Shown: positions 27,068-35,425 of the stretch, in pieces
How the letters are laid out: every line of letters starts with the position of its first letter
How positions within the stretch are numbered: position 1 is the first letter of the stretch
NCBI GenBank assembly: GCA_035310145.1
Contig: DATGEL010000089.1
Span: 1-64,000, forward strand
DNA: 64,000 bases
Reading direction: 5' to 3'
From: Dehalococcoidia bacterium
GTDB taxonomy: Bacteria > Chloroflexota > Dehalococcoidia > CAUJGQ01
Program-made: the position numbers and the translations under genes
Notes under the pieces: model-generated
What the model was told of the DNA's origin: nothing
Databases searched by the model: none
The model's input: only the letters and a program-made list of their open reading frames with translations

Positions 27068-27832
27068 TCAGGCCGGCGCCGTCTGTTGCGCCCGCATCTT
27101 CTCGAAGTTGCTCTTGTTCTCGGGCTTCAGCAGGTCGAGGCACATCACGTCGCTCTTGATGATCCCCTGCTTGATGCGCACGTTCACCGGGCAGCGCTCG
27201 ATGCAGGCCGGTCCCTCCGGCCGGAAGTTGCAGAGGTCGCACTTGGCGAAGACGTTCAGCTTCGTGTCGCGCGTGATGCGCGACGTTTGGTGGTAGTGCT
27301 CGCTGGAGACGGCCTGGCTCTCTGGCGGCGTCGGGAAGATGCAGGCCTGCTCGCACTTGCCGCAGGCGATGCAGGTCTTCGGATCGATCACGCGGGCGCC
27401 GGTCTTCCCGTCCACATGCAGCGCATTTACCGGGCAGACGGGCACACAGGGCGCGTCCGGGCACTGCAAGCAGACGTGTTGGAAGAAGCGCCCGCGGTCG
27501 CCGAAGTTCGCCACGATCTGCGGGTCCACCTGCACCGTGTCGCGGTGGTAGATGCGGATACGCGGCACGTCGGAGAGGCCCGCCTGCTTGTGGACTTCGG
27601 AGCACTGGACTTCGCAGGTGAGGCAGCCGATGCAGAGCGACGGATCGGGCATGATCACGCCGCTCGCGTTGGCGATCGAGGGGAAGGCGACGCCCTTGAG
27701 CGCCCCGACGAGCCCCAGCCCGACGAGCGCCACGGAGGCGACGGCGCCGCCCGTCGTCTTCAGAAACGCCCGCCGGTCCATGTCGGCCTGGACCGGCGCG
27801 GCGCCGCCTTGCTGCGTCACCCTTGCCCCCAC
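27068..27832 (-). CDS. Tat-exported four-cluster ferredoxin (electron-transfer subunit)
   Basis: Up to 254 residues. GTG 27832 overlaps the preceding FAD-subunit gene by 16 bases; ATG 27781 (MDRRAFLKTTGGAVASVALV) would give a classic short Tat signal and is equally possible. Cys motifs appear in the order CIGCLTCEVQC, CLQCPDAPCVPVCP, CIACGKCEQAC and CDLCNFRPEGPACIERCP, the four [4Fe-4S] pattern of FdhB/DmsB-type subunits. The Tat motif RRAFLK places the protein outside the membrane. It should carry electrons from the molybdo-hydroxylase to the cytochrome b encoded next. Confidence 0.92.
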   Translation of the reverse strand: MGARVTQQGGAAPVQADMDRRAFLKTTGGAVASVALVGLGLVGALKGVAFPSIANASGVIMPDPSLCIGCLTCEVQCSEVHKQAGLSDVPRIRIYHRDTVQVDPQIVANFGDRGRFFQHVCLQCPDAPCVPVCPVNALHVDGKTGARVIDPKTCIACGKCEQACIFPTPPESQAVSSEHYHQTSRITRDTKLNVFAKCDLCNFRPEGPACIERCPVNVRIKQGIIKSDVMCLDLLKPENKSNFEKMRAQQTAPA

Positions 27833-28797
27833 GCCTCGAGGATCGAGCGCACGATCAGGCTCTTCGCCAGGCCGACCTTGTAGGCGTTGTTCGTCATCGG
27901 CCGCGCCGGCAGCAGCGCCTGGTCGGCCGCCTGCTGGGCAAGCCTGGCGTCGACGGCCTGCCCTTTGATCACGTCTTCGGCCGCCGTCGCGCGGTAGGGC
28001 GTCGGCGCCACACCGCTGAGCACGATGCGGCTTTCGCTGACCTTGCCGTTCTCCTTGGTGATCACCGTGGCGATGTTCGCCATGGCGAAGTCGTAGGTCT
28101 GGCCGCGCCGCTGCGCCTTGAACCAGGCCATCCCCGTGCCCGGTTTCGGCGCCGGGATGCGGATCTCCTTGAGCAGATCCCCCTGCGAGAGGATGTTCTC
28201 GCGCAGCACGTCGACACGCGGGCCGGTGAAGTAGTTGTCGAACGAGACCGTCTTGTCGGCGGTCGGCGTGCTGATCACGGCGCTTGCGTTCAGCGCCATC
28301 AGGGCGGGCGCCGTATCCGAGGGGTGCACGATGTAGCAGAGCTCGCCGTTGAGGATGGCGTGATAGGTGTTGGAGCCCGTGACGGCGAAGCAGAAGTTGC
28401 CGCCCTTCTTGTAGCAGTCGAACTCCGTGTTGCGGAAGTACCAGCAGCGCGGCCGCTGGTTGATGTTGCCGCCGATCGTGCCCACGTTGCGGATGTTCGG
28501 CGAGGCGGCGGCGCCGGCAGCCCTGGACAGCACGGAATACGTCTTGACGATGTCGGGGTGCCGTTCGATCGCGGAGAGTGTGGCCAGGGCGCCGATCGTC
28601 AGGCCGTCGGACTTGGCGGTGATCGCGTCGCTGCCGTCGATCGTGCGGATGTCGACGAACGTCTCCCAGCGCGGCAGGCCGCTCCCCTGCAGGCCTTCCT
28701 TAACCATGTCGAGCAGGTCGCTGCCGCCGGCGATGGCGCGCGCCTTCGGCGCCTTCGCCAGCGCAACCGATGCCTGCCGCCAGTCTGTGTGCTTCAT
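27817..28797 (-). CDS. Molybdo-hydroxylase FAD subunit (PaoB/YagS-like)
   Basis: A 326-residue FAD-binding subunit of the xanthine oxidase family. FAD motifs are AIAGGSDLLDMVK near residue 22 and NVGTIGGNINQ near residue 105. It also has four Cys in PRCWYFRNTEFDCYKKGG, NFCFA and LCYIVHPSD, as in the E. coli aldehyde oxidoreductase subunit PaoB, which carries an extra [4Fe-4S] cluster. No signal peptide, so export would be by co-transport with the Tat-tagged 2Fe-2S subunit. It is third in the operon, 62 bases after the molybdenum subunit. Confidence 0.93.
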   Translation of the reverse strand: MKHTDWRQASVALAKAPKARAIAGGSDLLDMVKEGLQGSGLPRWETFVDIRTIDGSDAITAKSDGLTIGALATLSAIERHPDIVKTYSVLSRAAGAAASPNIRNVGTIGGNINQRPRCWYFRNTEFDCYKKGGNFCFAVTGSNTYHAILNGELCYIVHPSDTAPALMALNASAVISTPTADKTVSFDNYFTGPRVDVLRENILSQGDLLKEIRIPAPKPGTGMAWFKAQRRGQTYDFAMANIATVITKENGKVSESRIVLSGVAPTPYRATAAEDVIKGQAVDARLAQQAADQALLPARPMTNNAYKVGLAKSLIVRSILEAWGQG

Positions 28798-28859
28798 GTA
28801 GCCAATGGTTCGCGTCTCGGCCTCCTCGCAGCCGTCTCAGCCCTCGGCCAATCAGCAGG

Positions 28860-31352
28860 CTAGGCGCCGCGCAGCGCGTCCAGAATGCGCGGAGGCGTCA
28901 TGGGCTGGTGGTCGACGTAGATGCCCAGCGCGTCGTGGATGGCGGCATGGATGCTGGCCGAAGCCGGCAGCAGCGCCGGCTCGCCGATCCCCTTGGCGCC
29001 GAACGGGCCGATATGGTCATACGGCTCGACAAAGTCCACCTGCACCTTGTCGGGCAGCGCGTCGAGCATGTGCAGCTTGTAGTCGTCCAGGTTGGGGTTC
29101 ATGATCACGCCCGTCGGCGGATCGTAGAGCAGCTCCTCGGTCAGCGCCTTGTTCATCCCCTGCGTCACGCCGCCGTGGATCTGGTTGATCACCCCGGTCG
29201 GATTGATGGCGCGCCCGACGTCGTGCACCTGGACGGCCTCGGTGACGTGCACGTAGCCGGTGCCCGGATCGACCTCGATCTCATAAAAGCCGGCGCCGAA
29301 GGTCTTCTGCGAGTACCCGCTCGGCGCGGGCACGCGCGATTCGCCGATCAGCGTGCCGGAGACCGGCTGCGGCTGTCCGTCGACGATCACGACGCTGGAA
29401 GCCGCGGCCTGGGCCATGGTGAACTGGAAGTCCCTGTTGCCGGGATCGCTCTTGCGGAAGACGATGCCGTCTTTGATGTCCAGGTCCGAGGTGTCGGGCA
29501 GCTTCCACTTGACGGCGACGCCCTCCAAGAGCTTGTTCTTCGCGTCCTGCGCCGCGGCCAGCATCGCCAGCCCGACGGACTTGGTGCCGCGGCTGCCGGC
29601 GACGATGCCCGTGTTCGGGCCGGCGTGGGTGTCCATGCGCGCGATGCTGACCTGAGAGAGCGGCACGCCGATCGCCTCGGCGGCGATCATGCTCCAGGTC
29701 GTGCCCTGGCCGCCGCCGATATCCGCCGCGCCGGTGTTCAGCAACACCGAGCCATCGGTCTGGATCTGGACGAGGCCGGTCATCGGCGGTCCGGCCGCAC
29801 CCTTGTTGCAGGTGAAGCACATCATGCCGATGCCCTTTTGGGGCCGGGTGAGGTCGAATGGCCCCTTCTTCCAGCCCTTCCAGCGCGCCTGCCAGTTGAA
29901 CAGCTCCGCGCCGCGCATAATCGCCTCGCGCAGGCCGTTGCTGGAGTAGGGCAGGTTCACCACCTGGTCGACGTCGGTGACGATGTTCTTCAGCCGGAAC
30001 TCCAGCGGGTCCATGTCGATCGCTTCGGCGGCCTTGTTGATCAGGTTCTCCGTCATGAAGTTGCCGGAGGCCTCGCCCACCGAGCGCAGCGCCGCGGTGA
30101 TCACCGTATTGGTGAAGGCGGCGAACCCGGCCACCTTCACGTTGGGGATGCGGTAGGTGCGCGTCGCGGACTCCCAGTCGTCGGCGTTGGCGACCGTGCC
30201 GTAGGCGCCGCCGGCGATGTACGACGTGCCCTCGATCGCCGTGATCGTGCCGTCCTTCTTGACGCCGAGCCTGGCGCTGGCGAAGAGCGGATAGTTGTGA
30301 CCTGTATCGACGAAGATGTCCTTGCGGCTCAGCTCCCAGCGCACCGGGCGCCCGGTCTTCTTCGCTAGCAGCGCCGTGAGGATGTGGTAGGCCTGGCGGC
30401 CCGTCTTGTCGCCGAAGCCGCCGCCGGTGTCGTGCGCGAGCAGGTGCACGGCCGACTGCGGCATGCCCAACTCCGCGGCGATCGCGGAGGCGACGCCGTG
30501 CGCGTACTGCGTGCCGCTGTAGATCGTCAACTGGTCGCGGTCCCAGACGGCAACGGCGTTGTGCGGTTCGAGCGCCACGTGCTGCTCGTAAGACGTCTCG
30601 ACGCTGATTTCGACCGTCACGTCCGCCGCGGCGAAGCCCTGGGCCGTATCGCCGCGGGAGTAGCTGAACTGCGGATCGCGGATCGCGTTCGCCTTCAGCG
30701 CATTCCGCACGGCCGCCGCGCCCGCCTTGAGCGCCTCGCGCGGGTCCAGGACGTGGGGAAGTTGCTGGAACTTGACGTCGATCAGCGCCAGCGCCTCTTC
30801 GGCGATCGCCGCGGAGTCGGCGGCGACGGCGGCGACCGGCTCGCCGGCGAAGGCGGGTTCGCCGGTCAGCGCCGGCCGCGGAACTTTGGTCGGTACGTCC
30901 TTGTAAGTGATCACCGCGCGCACTCCGGGGTACGCCTCGGCCTTGCTCGTATCGATCGAGGCCACGGTCGCGTGCGGCAGCGGGCTGCGCAGCACCTTTG
31001 CCCAGAGCATGCCGGGCAGATAGGTATCGACGGAGTACTGGGCGCGCCCGGTCACCTTGTCACGCGCGCGAAAATCCACCGTGGGCTTGCCCACCACGCT
31101 GCCGGCCGCGACGCGCAGCGTGGTGCGGGGTCCGGCCTGCGGGCCGAGCGCCCCCAGGCCGCGCAGGCGCTCCCGGTCGCGCTCCACGTCGGCGGGGCGC
31201 TCTTCCCCGCTGAGGACGCGCTCGATCTGCGAGATGCCGGTGCGGTCTTTAGACTCAATCTCCCGCTGCTGGTGGAGGGCGTGGGTCGAAAGCAGGTCGC
31301 CGTAGACGTAGTCGATCGTGCGGCGGCCGGGCCTTTGCGTATTCTCAGCCAT
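28860..31352 (-). CDS. Molybdo-hydroxylase catalytic (molybdopterin) subunit
   Basis: A large catalytic subunit of about 830 residues; ATG 31352 has AAAGAGG upstream. Xanthine oxidase-family motifs include DTGGGFGDKTGRQAYH (molybdopterin contact), YIAGGAYGTV, the substrate-loop ALRSVGEASGNFMTENL, GLVQIQTDGSVLLNTGAADI, GGGQGTTWSMIAAEAIG, and GPFGAKGIGEPALLP with the catalytic Glu. The loop differs from the CO dehydrogenase form I motif (AYXCSFR) and from the usual RAPGEAPG, so this is not CoxL; PaoC-like aldehyde oxidation is the nearest known type, but the substrate is open. It is second in the five-gene operon. Confidence 0.94.
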   Translation of the reverse strand: MAENTQRPGRRTIDYVYGDLLSTHALHQQREIESKDRTGISQIERVLSGEERPADVERDRERLRGLGALGPQAGPRTTLRVAAGSVVGKPTVDFRARDKVTGRAQYSVDTYLPGMLWAKVLRSPLPHATVASIDTSKAEAYPGVRAVITYKDVPTKVPRPALTGEPAFAGEPVAAVAADSAAIAEEALALIDVKFQQLPHVLDPREALKAGAAAVRNALKANAIRDPQFSYSRGDTAQGFAAADVTVEISVETSYEQHVALEPHNAVAVWDRDQLTIYSGTQYAHGVASAIAAELGMPQSAVHLLAHDTGGGFGDKTGRQAYHILTALLAKKTGRPVRWELSRKDIFVDTGHNYPLFASARLGVKKDGTITAIEGTSYIAGGAYGTVANADDWESATRTYRIPNVKVAGFAAFTNTVITAALRSVGEASGNFMTENLINKAAEAIDMDPLEFRLKNIVTDVDQVVNLPYSSNGLREAIMRGAELFNWQARWKGWKKGPFDLTRPQKGIGMMCFTCNKGAAGPPMTGLVQIQTDGSVLLNTGAADIGGGQGTTWSMIAAEAIGVPLSQVSIARMDTHAGPNTGIVAGSRGTKSVGLAMLAAAQDAKNKLLEGVAVKWKLPDTSDLDIKDGIVFRKSDPGNRDFQFTMAQAAASSVVIVDGQPQPVSGTLIGESRVPAPSGYSQKTFGAGFYEIEVDPGTGYVHVTEAVQVHDVGRAINPTGVINQIHGGVTQGMNKALTEELLYDPPTGVIMNPNLDDYKLHMLDALPDKVQVDFVEPYDHIGPFGAKGIGEPALLPASASIHAAIHDALGIYVDHQPMTPPRILDALRGA

Positions 31353-31378
31353 CGTGATCGCCTCTTTCCGCTCACCGC

Positions 31379-32188
31379 TCAGCCGGCGCTCGCCTTGGCG
31401 GCCTGCGCGACCGCCGCCAGGATGTTTGGATAGGCCGCGCACTTGCAGAGGTTGCCCGACATCGCGCGCCGTATGGCCGCTTCATCCGGGCTCTTGTTGG
31501 TCTGCAGCAGCGCCGTGGCCTGCATGATCTGACCCGGAGTGCAGAAGCCGCACTGCAGCCCCATGTGCTCCATGAACGCCTGCTGCACCGCGCTGAGCGT
31601 GGTGCCCTGCTCAAGACCCTCCACGGTCGTGATCTTCCTGCCGTCTTCACGGATGGCCAGCAGGGAGCAGGAGTTTTGCGGCACGCCGTCCACGATCACG
31701 GTGCAGGCGCTGCACTCGGAGCGATCGCAGCCGATCTTGGTTCCCGTCAGGCCCAGGTTCTGCCGCAGGACTTCGGCCAGGGTCTCGTGCGGGGCGACGC
31801 TGAGCCAGTGGTCGGCGCCGTTCACGTTGAGCCGCACCAGCGCCTGCGAGATCGTTTGCCCCGCGGGTAGGCCGACCGTCACGCCCTGGGCCGCGGCGCC
31901 GCCCGCGGCGCCGGCCGATGTGCCGTTCGTCCCCTTGGCAGGCTGTGCGTTTGTCGCGCCGCCGCTGCTCTTCTTGCCGCCGCCGAGCGAACCGATGCCG
32001 ACCGTGCCCGCCGTACCCGCCGCCGCCCCCGCCGCCGCCGCCACGCCGGCGCCGACGAGAAAGCGTCGCCTCGAGACGGCGCCCCGCGGCGCACCTCCCT
32101 CCTGGCCGGGTTGGCCCTGGGCAGGCGCGGACGCGGGCTCCTGCGGCTTCTCCGGCTCGTCGTCAAACAGACTTCCGTTGTCTGCCAT
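31379..32188 (-). CDS. Molybdo-hydroxylase 2Fe-2S subunit with Tat signal (PaoA/YagT-like)
   Basis: About 269 residues from ATG 32188 (GGGAG upstream). An acidic leader of about 35 residues is followed by SRRRFLVGAGVAAAAGAAAG, a Tat signal, and then a Gly/Ala linker. The mature part has the plant-type cluster CDRSECSACTVIVDGVPQNS plus the distal CGFCTPGQ and NLCKCAAYPN motifs, so two [2Fe-2S] clusters. It is the only one of the three enzyme subunits with an export signal, the arrangement known for E. coli PaoABC. First gene of the operon; an inverted repeat lies 55 bases upstream. Confidence 0.94.
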   Translation of the reverse strand: MADNGSLFDDEPEKPQEPASAPAQGQPGQEGGAPRGAVSRRRFLVGAGVAAAAGAAAGTAGTVGIGSLGGGKKSSGGATNAQPAKGTNGTSAGAAGGAAAQGVTVGLPAGQTISQALVRLNVNGADHWLSVAPHETLAEVLRQNLGLTGTKIGCDRSECSACTVIVDGVPQNSCSLLAIREDGRKITTVEGLEQGTTLSAVQQAFMEHMGLQCGFCTPGQIMQATALLQTNKSPDEAAIRRAMSGNLCKCAAYPNILAAVAQAAKASAG

Positions 32189-32242
32189 ACTGACGCTCCC
32201 GACGCAGAGCACGGTCGACGGTCGGCTGTGTCCTTTTCTGCG

Positions 32243-32259
32243 CCTTACGATGCGTAAGG
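32243..32259. promoter_or_regulatory. Palindromic operator candidate for the molybdo-hydroxylase operon
   Basis: CCTTACGATGCGTAAGG has perfect 7-bp arms around ATG, 55 bases before the start of the first gene and downstream of a minus-strand TTGACA at 32278-32283. It covers the place where a -10 box would be expected, suiting repressor control. No -10 hexamer is obvious. Confidence 0.6.
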
Positions 32260-32608
32260 TGGAACTGTCCGTACCGGTTGTCAAGCCCGTTTGTACGGCA
32301 TTGACGACATATTCTGTATCGGGACGCGGGCGGAGGTTCAGCCAGATTTGCGCGAGTTCTGCGCGGCGCGCTCAGCGCAGCATGCCGGGCTGCCGTTGCG
32401 CTGGGCCGGCAAGGGCAAGCGGCGTCTGCTGCCGCCGTGCGGCCGGCCGGAGAGGCCGCGAGGGCCGAACGCGGCCATCACGTCCAGATCCAGGGCTCGA
32501 GCGTATGCAGCGCGGTAGGCGGGCGAGTCTGGACGGGTCGCTCGCGGTTCCGGCTACGCCGGAGGCGGGCGCGGAGCGTTAGATCGCTTGAGAGAATCGC
32601 TGTAGACA

Positions 32609-32640
32609 GCTGTAGATATAGATCGCTGTAGATATAGATC
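32609..32640. repeat. 16-bp tandem duplication
   Basis: GCTGTAGATATAGATC occurs twice head to tail (32609-32624 and 32625-32640), with a partial third copy GCTGTAGA at 32599-32606, just beyond the 3' end of the response-regulator gene. It is AT-rich against a GC-rich background. Confidence 0.85.
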
Positions 32641-32656
32641 AATGAGGGGATGGCGA

Positions 32657-33412
32657 TTACGACGGCCCCGCCGCGAGGCCGATCTGGCTGTCGGTCTCGA
32701 TGAAGATCAGCCCCTTGCGAATCGCGTAGTGAATCAGCTCGGCGCTGCCGCGGATGCCCAGCTTGCGCACAATGTGCTCCTTGTGCGCCTCGACGGTCTT
32801 GGGGCTGATGAACAGCCGCTCGGCGATGCCCTTGTTGCTGTGGCCCTCGGCCACCAGTTGCAGCACTTCCCGTTCGCGGGCGGTCAGCACCGGCTCCCGC
32901 TTGGCGGGGTCGGCGACGCTGCCCAACCCGTCGCGCTCTCCCGCGCGGTCGGCGATCGTGGTGGAGAGGTAGGTGCCGGACTGGCTGACCTGCTGAATCG
33001 CCTTGAGCAGCTCTTCCACCGGCGCGTTCTTGACCACGTAGCCGGCTGCCCCGGCGCGCAGCGCCGCGGTCACGCGGTCGTCCTGGTCGTAGCCGCTGAG
33101 CATGAGCACACGGGTGCGGGGCAGGCGCCGGCGGATCAGTTGCGTCGCCTCGATGCCGTTGAGGGCGGGCATGCCCATGTCCATCAGCACCACGTCGGGT
33201 TTCAGCCGCTCGGCCATGTCCACGGCTTCGCGGCCGTCATCCGCCTCGCCGACCACATCGACTTCGTGGCGCAGCTCCAGCAGCAGGCGCAGCGTCTCGC
33301 GCAGGATGCGGTGGTCGTCCGCGATCAGCACGCGGATGCTGCGCGCCGGCCGGCGCGCCCCCAAGGGCATGGACGCGGCCTGCTGGCCGTCGGATTCGAA
33401 AGTTCGCGCCAT
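32657..33412 (-). CDS. NarL/FixJ-type response regulator, orphan
   Basis: A 251-residue two-domain regulator. Receiver domain residues of about 26-145: acidic pair in IRVLIADDHRILRETLRLLL, phospho-acceptor Asp78 in DVVLMDMGMPALNG, Thr/Ser in VLMLSGYDQ and Lys in GYVVKNAPVEELL. The LuxR-type HTH begins near residue 178: LTAREREVLQLVAEGHSNKG and IAERLFISPKTVEAHKEHIV. ATG 33412 has GAGGAG upstream. No histidine kinase gene is nearby, so its partner must be encoded elsewhere. Confidence 0.95.
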   Translation of the reverse strand: MARTFESDGQQAASMPLGARRPARSIRVLIADDHRILRETLRLLLELRHEVDVVGEADDGREAVDMAERLKPDVVLMDMGMPALNGIEATQLIRRRLPRTRVLMLSGYDQDDRVTAALRAGAAGYVVKNAPVEELLKAIQQVSQSGTYLSTTIADRAGERDGLGSVADPAKREPVLTAREREVLQLVAEGHSNKGIAERLFISPKTVEAHKEHIVRKLGIRGSAELIHYAIRKGLIFIETDSQIGLAAGPS

Positions 33413-33832
33413 CGTTACTCCTCGCGGGGCAGGCGTATGCTGGCGCCCGCGGCACCTTCCCCTGATCGGACTTTCTGCCGTCGACGCATTATAGGCGTGG
33501 CCAGCGATCCCTTCGTCTCGCAGGTTTCTGGCGGATCTGGCAAATTCCGCGCTCCTGCAATGGTTGCGCCACGCCCCGCGCGGTCAAGCCGCGCGGCGGG
33601 GATGGGCGAAGGGCGCCGGGCGAGGATCGTGCTGCCGGCGGATCACGCTGCAGCGCCAGCCCTGCCGAACCAGCAGCTGCTCGCAAGATTTCTGTCACAA
33701 CAATACGCAGCCGGCACGATTGGGCGCATCAGGAAATCCCCTAACTTATGGCGAGCAATGGCTCATTCGGGCGACGCGGCGCTACTGTGCCACTGCCCGC
33801 AGATCAGCGGAGGCGTCGGCGCGGGTGGCCGC
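33413..33832. other. Intergenic region with a motif shared with the fliA upstream region
   Basis: No gene is supported. The 12-mer GGAAATCCCCTA at 33732-33743 recurs exactly at 36823-36834, upstream of fliA; both lie upstream of minus-strand regulators. Confidence 0.55.
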
Positions 33833-34813
33833 TCAGGCGATCGCGAGCTGGAGCTTCGTGCGCTTCTCAATGAAGCGGCGCACGCGCTTGACGTAGCGCG
33901 GTGTGGTCAGCGTGGCGGCGTCGGGATTGAGCACGGCGGGGCCGGCGTCCGGCAGATACGAGGGCAGGAAGATCAGCAGCCAGCGCAGGGCGCCGTAGAC
34001 CTCGCCCCAGCGCAGCGCCCGCCGGTCCAGGCCGCCCGCCTTCCACAGCAGGCCGAGGTAGATCTTGTGCGCCACGCTGCGGTAGGGCGCCAGCCGCCGG
34101 TCTTCCCTTTTGTCCGGCGATGAGACGGTGGCGATCAGCATGCTGGACCAGCCGATGTCCTCCCAGCGCGTGGCGAAGCCGCAGCCGCCCCAGTCGAGAA
34201 TGCCGCTGATGCGCGTGCCCTCGACGAAAATGTTGAGCGGGTGAAAGTCGCCGTGCACGAAGACCTCGGGCGCTCGCTTCAGCATGCGGCGGTTCTGCTC
34301 CAGCCAGTCGGCGACCGGCAGCAGCGTGGTGAGGCCGCGCGCCTGCAGCTCGGTCCGTGCCGCCTGCAAACGCCCCGGCGCCCAGGCCAGCGCGTCGAAG
34401 GCGCTGTTCGCCTGTGCGGCGCGCAGCAGTTCGCGGCCCTCCGGCCAGTCGATCGCCTGGATGCGCGTCTGCATCTCGGCGTAGGCCTTGAGCAGCTTCA
34501 CCACGGTGACCGTGCCGCTCGCGAGCGCCGCCTCGTCCATGCGCCGGCCCGGCACGACGCCGAGGACGAGGAAGGGGGCGCCGAGCGGGGCCGCGTCCGG
34601 CTCGTAGAGATAGAGCGGCGGCGTGGGAATGCCACGGGCCTGCATCGCCGCGATCGCCGTCGCCTCCCAGCGGCCGCGTTCGACGACGTTCACGCCGCGG
34701 TAGATGCGCACGATCAGCTCCGGCCCGGCAGGCAGCAGCGCGCCCCGTCCTTCCAGGCGCGCGCGGTAGATGAACGTCTCGTAGCCGCCGGAGACGCGTT
34801 CGCAGGCGATCAC
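33833..34813 (-). CDS. Aminoglycoside phosphotransferase (APH)-family kinase, 5' end uncertain
   Basis: At least 326 residues. The kinase-like Brenner motif is FVHGDFHPLNIFVEG, followed by the metal-binding Asp in ISGILDWGGCGFATRWEDIG; ELIVRIYRG holds the likely ATP-contacting Lys region. GTG 34813 is the first usable start, but the family needs about 35 more N-terminal residues, and the frame stays open upstream with fitting sequence (IGAALQAYLDGRDAGLR) into a dispersed repeat, without ATG, GTG or TTG. Either a rare start codon is used or the 5' end was damaged. The phosphate acceptor is unknown; these proteins are often not resistance enzymes. Confidence 0.85.
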   Translation of the reverse strand: MIACERVSGGYETFIYRARLEGRGALLPAGPELIVRIYRGVNVVERGRWEATAIAAMQARGIPTPPLYLYEPDAAPLGAPFLVLGVVPGRRMDEAALASGTVTVVKLLKAYAEMQTRIQAIDWPEGRELLRAAQANSAFDALAWAPGRLQAARTELQARGLTTLLPVADWLEQNRRMLKRAPEVFVHGDFHPLNIFVEGTRISGILDWGGCGFATRWEDIGWSSMLIATVSSPDKREDRRLAPYRSVAHKIYLGLLWKAGGLDRRALRWGEVYGALRWLLIFLPSYLPDAGPAVLNPDAATLTTPRYVKRVRRFIEKRTKLQLAIA

Positions 34814-34915
34814 GCGCAGGCCGGCGTCGCGCCCGTCCAGGTAGGCTTGCAGGGCGGCGCCGATCGCGGTAGCTTCGGGCGCGGTTTCGAGCTGAGGTTC
34901 TTCGGCGAGCGTGGC

Positions 34916-34960
34916 CTCACCCCCGGCCCCGCTCCAGTTACTGGAGAGGGGTAGAGCTGA
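34916..34960. repeat. Dispersed palindromic repeat at the 5' side of the APH gene
   Basis: CCTCACCCCCGGCCCCGCTC followed by CAGTTACTGGAGAGGGGTAG, a divergent copy of the GGGAGAG family. It overlaps the open upstream extension of the APH reading frame. Confidence 0.7.
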
Positions 34961-35094
34961 TTTCCATCGTAGCGGATCGGGCTCACGGCGCGACGGCAGA
35001 CGGTTGTGAGGCGGTTCCTGCGGGCGGTGTCCGCTGCTGCCTGGCGGTCCGGTGGGGCGCAGGTAAACGCCGGCTTCCAGCGGCGGCCGCTTCG

Positions 35095-35307
35095 CTAGTC
35101 CGGGTGCAGCAGCTTCTTTGCCACGGCGGCATCGTCGATCTGGTAGGCGCCGGCGCGGATTCGCGCCTTCAGTTCGGCCAGGCGCGCGGCGCGGGCCTTC
35201 TCGTCGAGTACCGGGTCTTCAGCCGGCCGGCCGGCACGCACGGGGGGCCGCGCCGCGTCCGGCTGCGCCGGCGCCACGCTGCTCCGTCGTGCCCGCTTCC
35301 TGCTCAC
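35095..35307 (-). CDS. flgM: FlgM-like anti-sigma-28 factor
   Basis: A 70-residue protein with a basic disordered start and a C-terminal helix pair ARLAELKARIRAGAYQIDDA, AVAKKLL, closely matching the sigma-28-binding end of FlgM. FlgM holds FliA inactive until it is exported or titrated. It is the last of a minus-strand set fliA-csrA-flgM (118 bases after csrA). It is shorter than typical FlgM (about 95 residues), lacking most of the N-terminal export region. Confidence 0.8.
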   Translation of the reverse strand: MSRKRARRSSVAPAQPDAARPPVRAGRPAEDPVLDEKARAARLAELKARIRAGAYQIDDAAVAKKLLHPD

Positions 35308-35425
35308 CGCTCAAGCGTACCGCATCGCCCGCGGGTGCAGGACCAGCCGGCGGCGTGCCACGGACCGTTATGCGCGCGAGCCGGCCGCGACTTCACGCGA
35401 CTTCAGAGGAGACGACGAAGGACGG

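Larger units (their letters stand above)
32189..32656. other. Intergenic region upstream of the molybdo-hydroxylase operon
   Basis: No gene is supported. It holds a TTGACA box on the minus strand (32278-32283), a 17-bp palindrome (32243-32259) and a short tandem repeat near the right end. Confidence 0.6.

Noticed and set aside
28860-31352. Carbon monoxide dehydrogenase large subunit
   Set aside because: The form I active-site motif AYXCSFR is missing and the FAD subunit carries PaoB-like extra Cys; an aldehyde-oxidoreductase-like enzyme suits better.
33489-33698. Small reverse frame between the response regulator and APH genes
   Set aside because: No ribosome site, no recognisable domain, biased composition; treated as non-coding.
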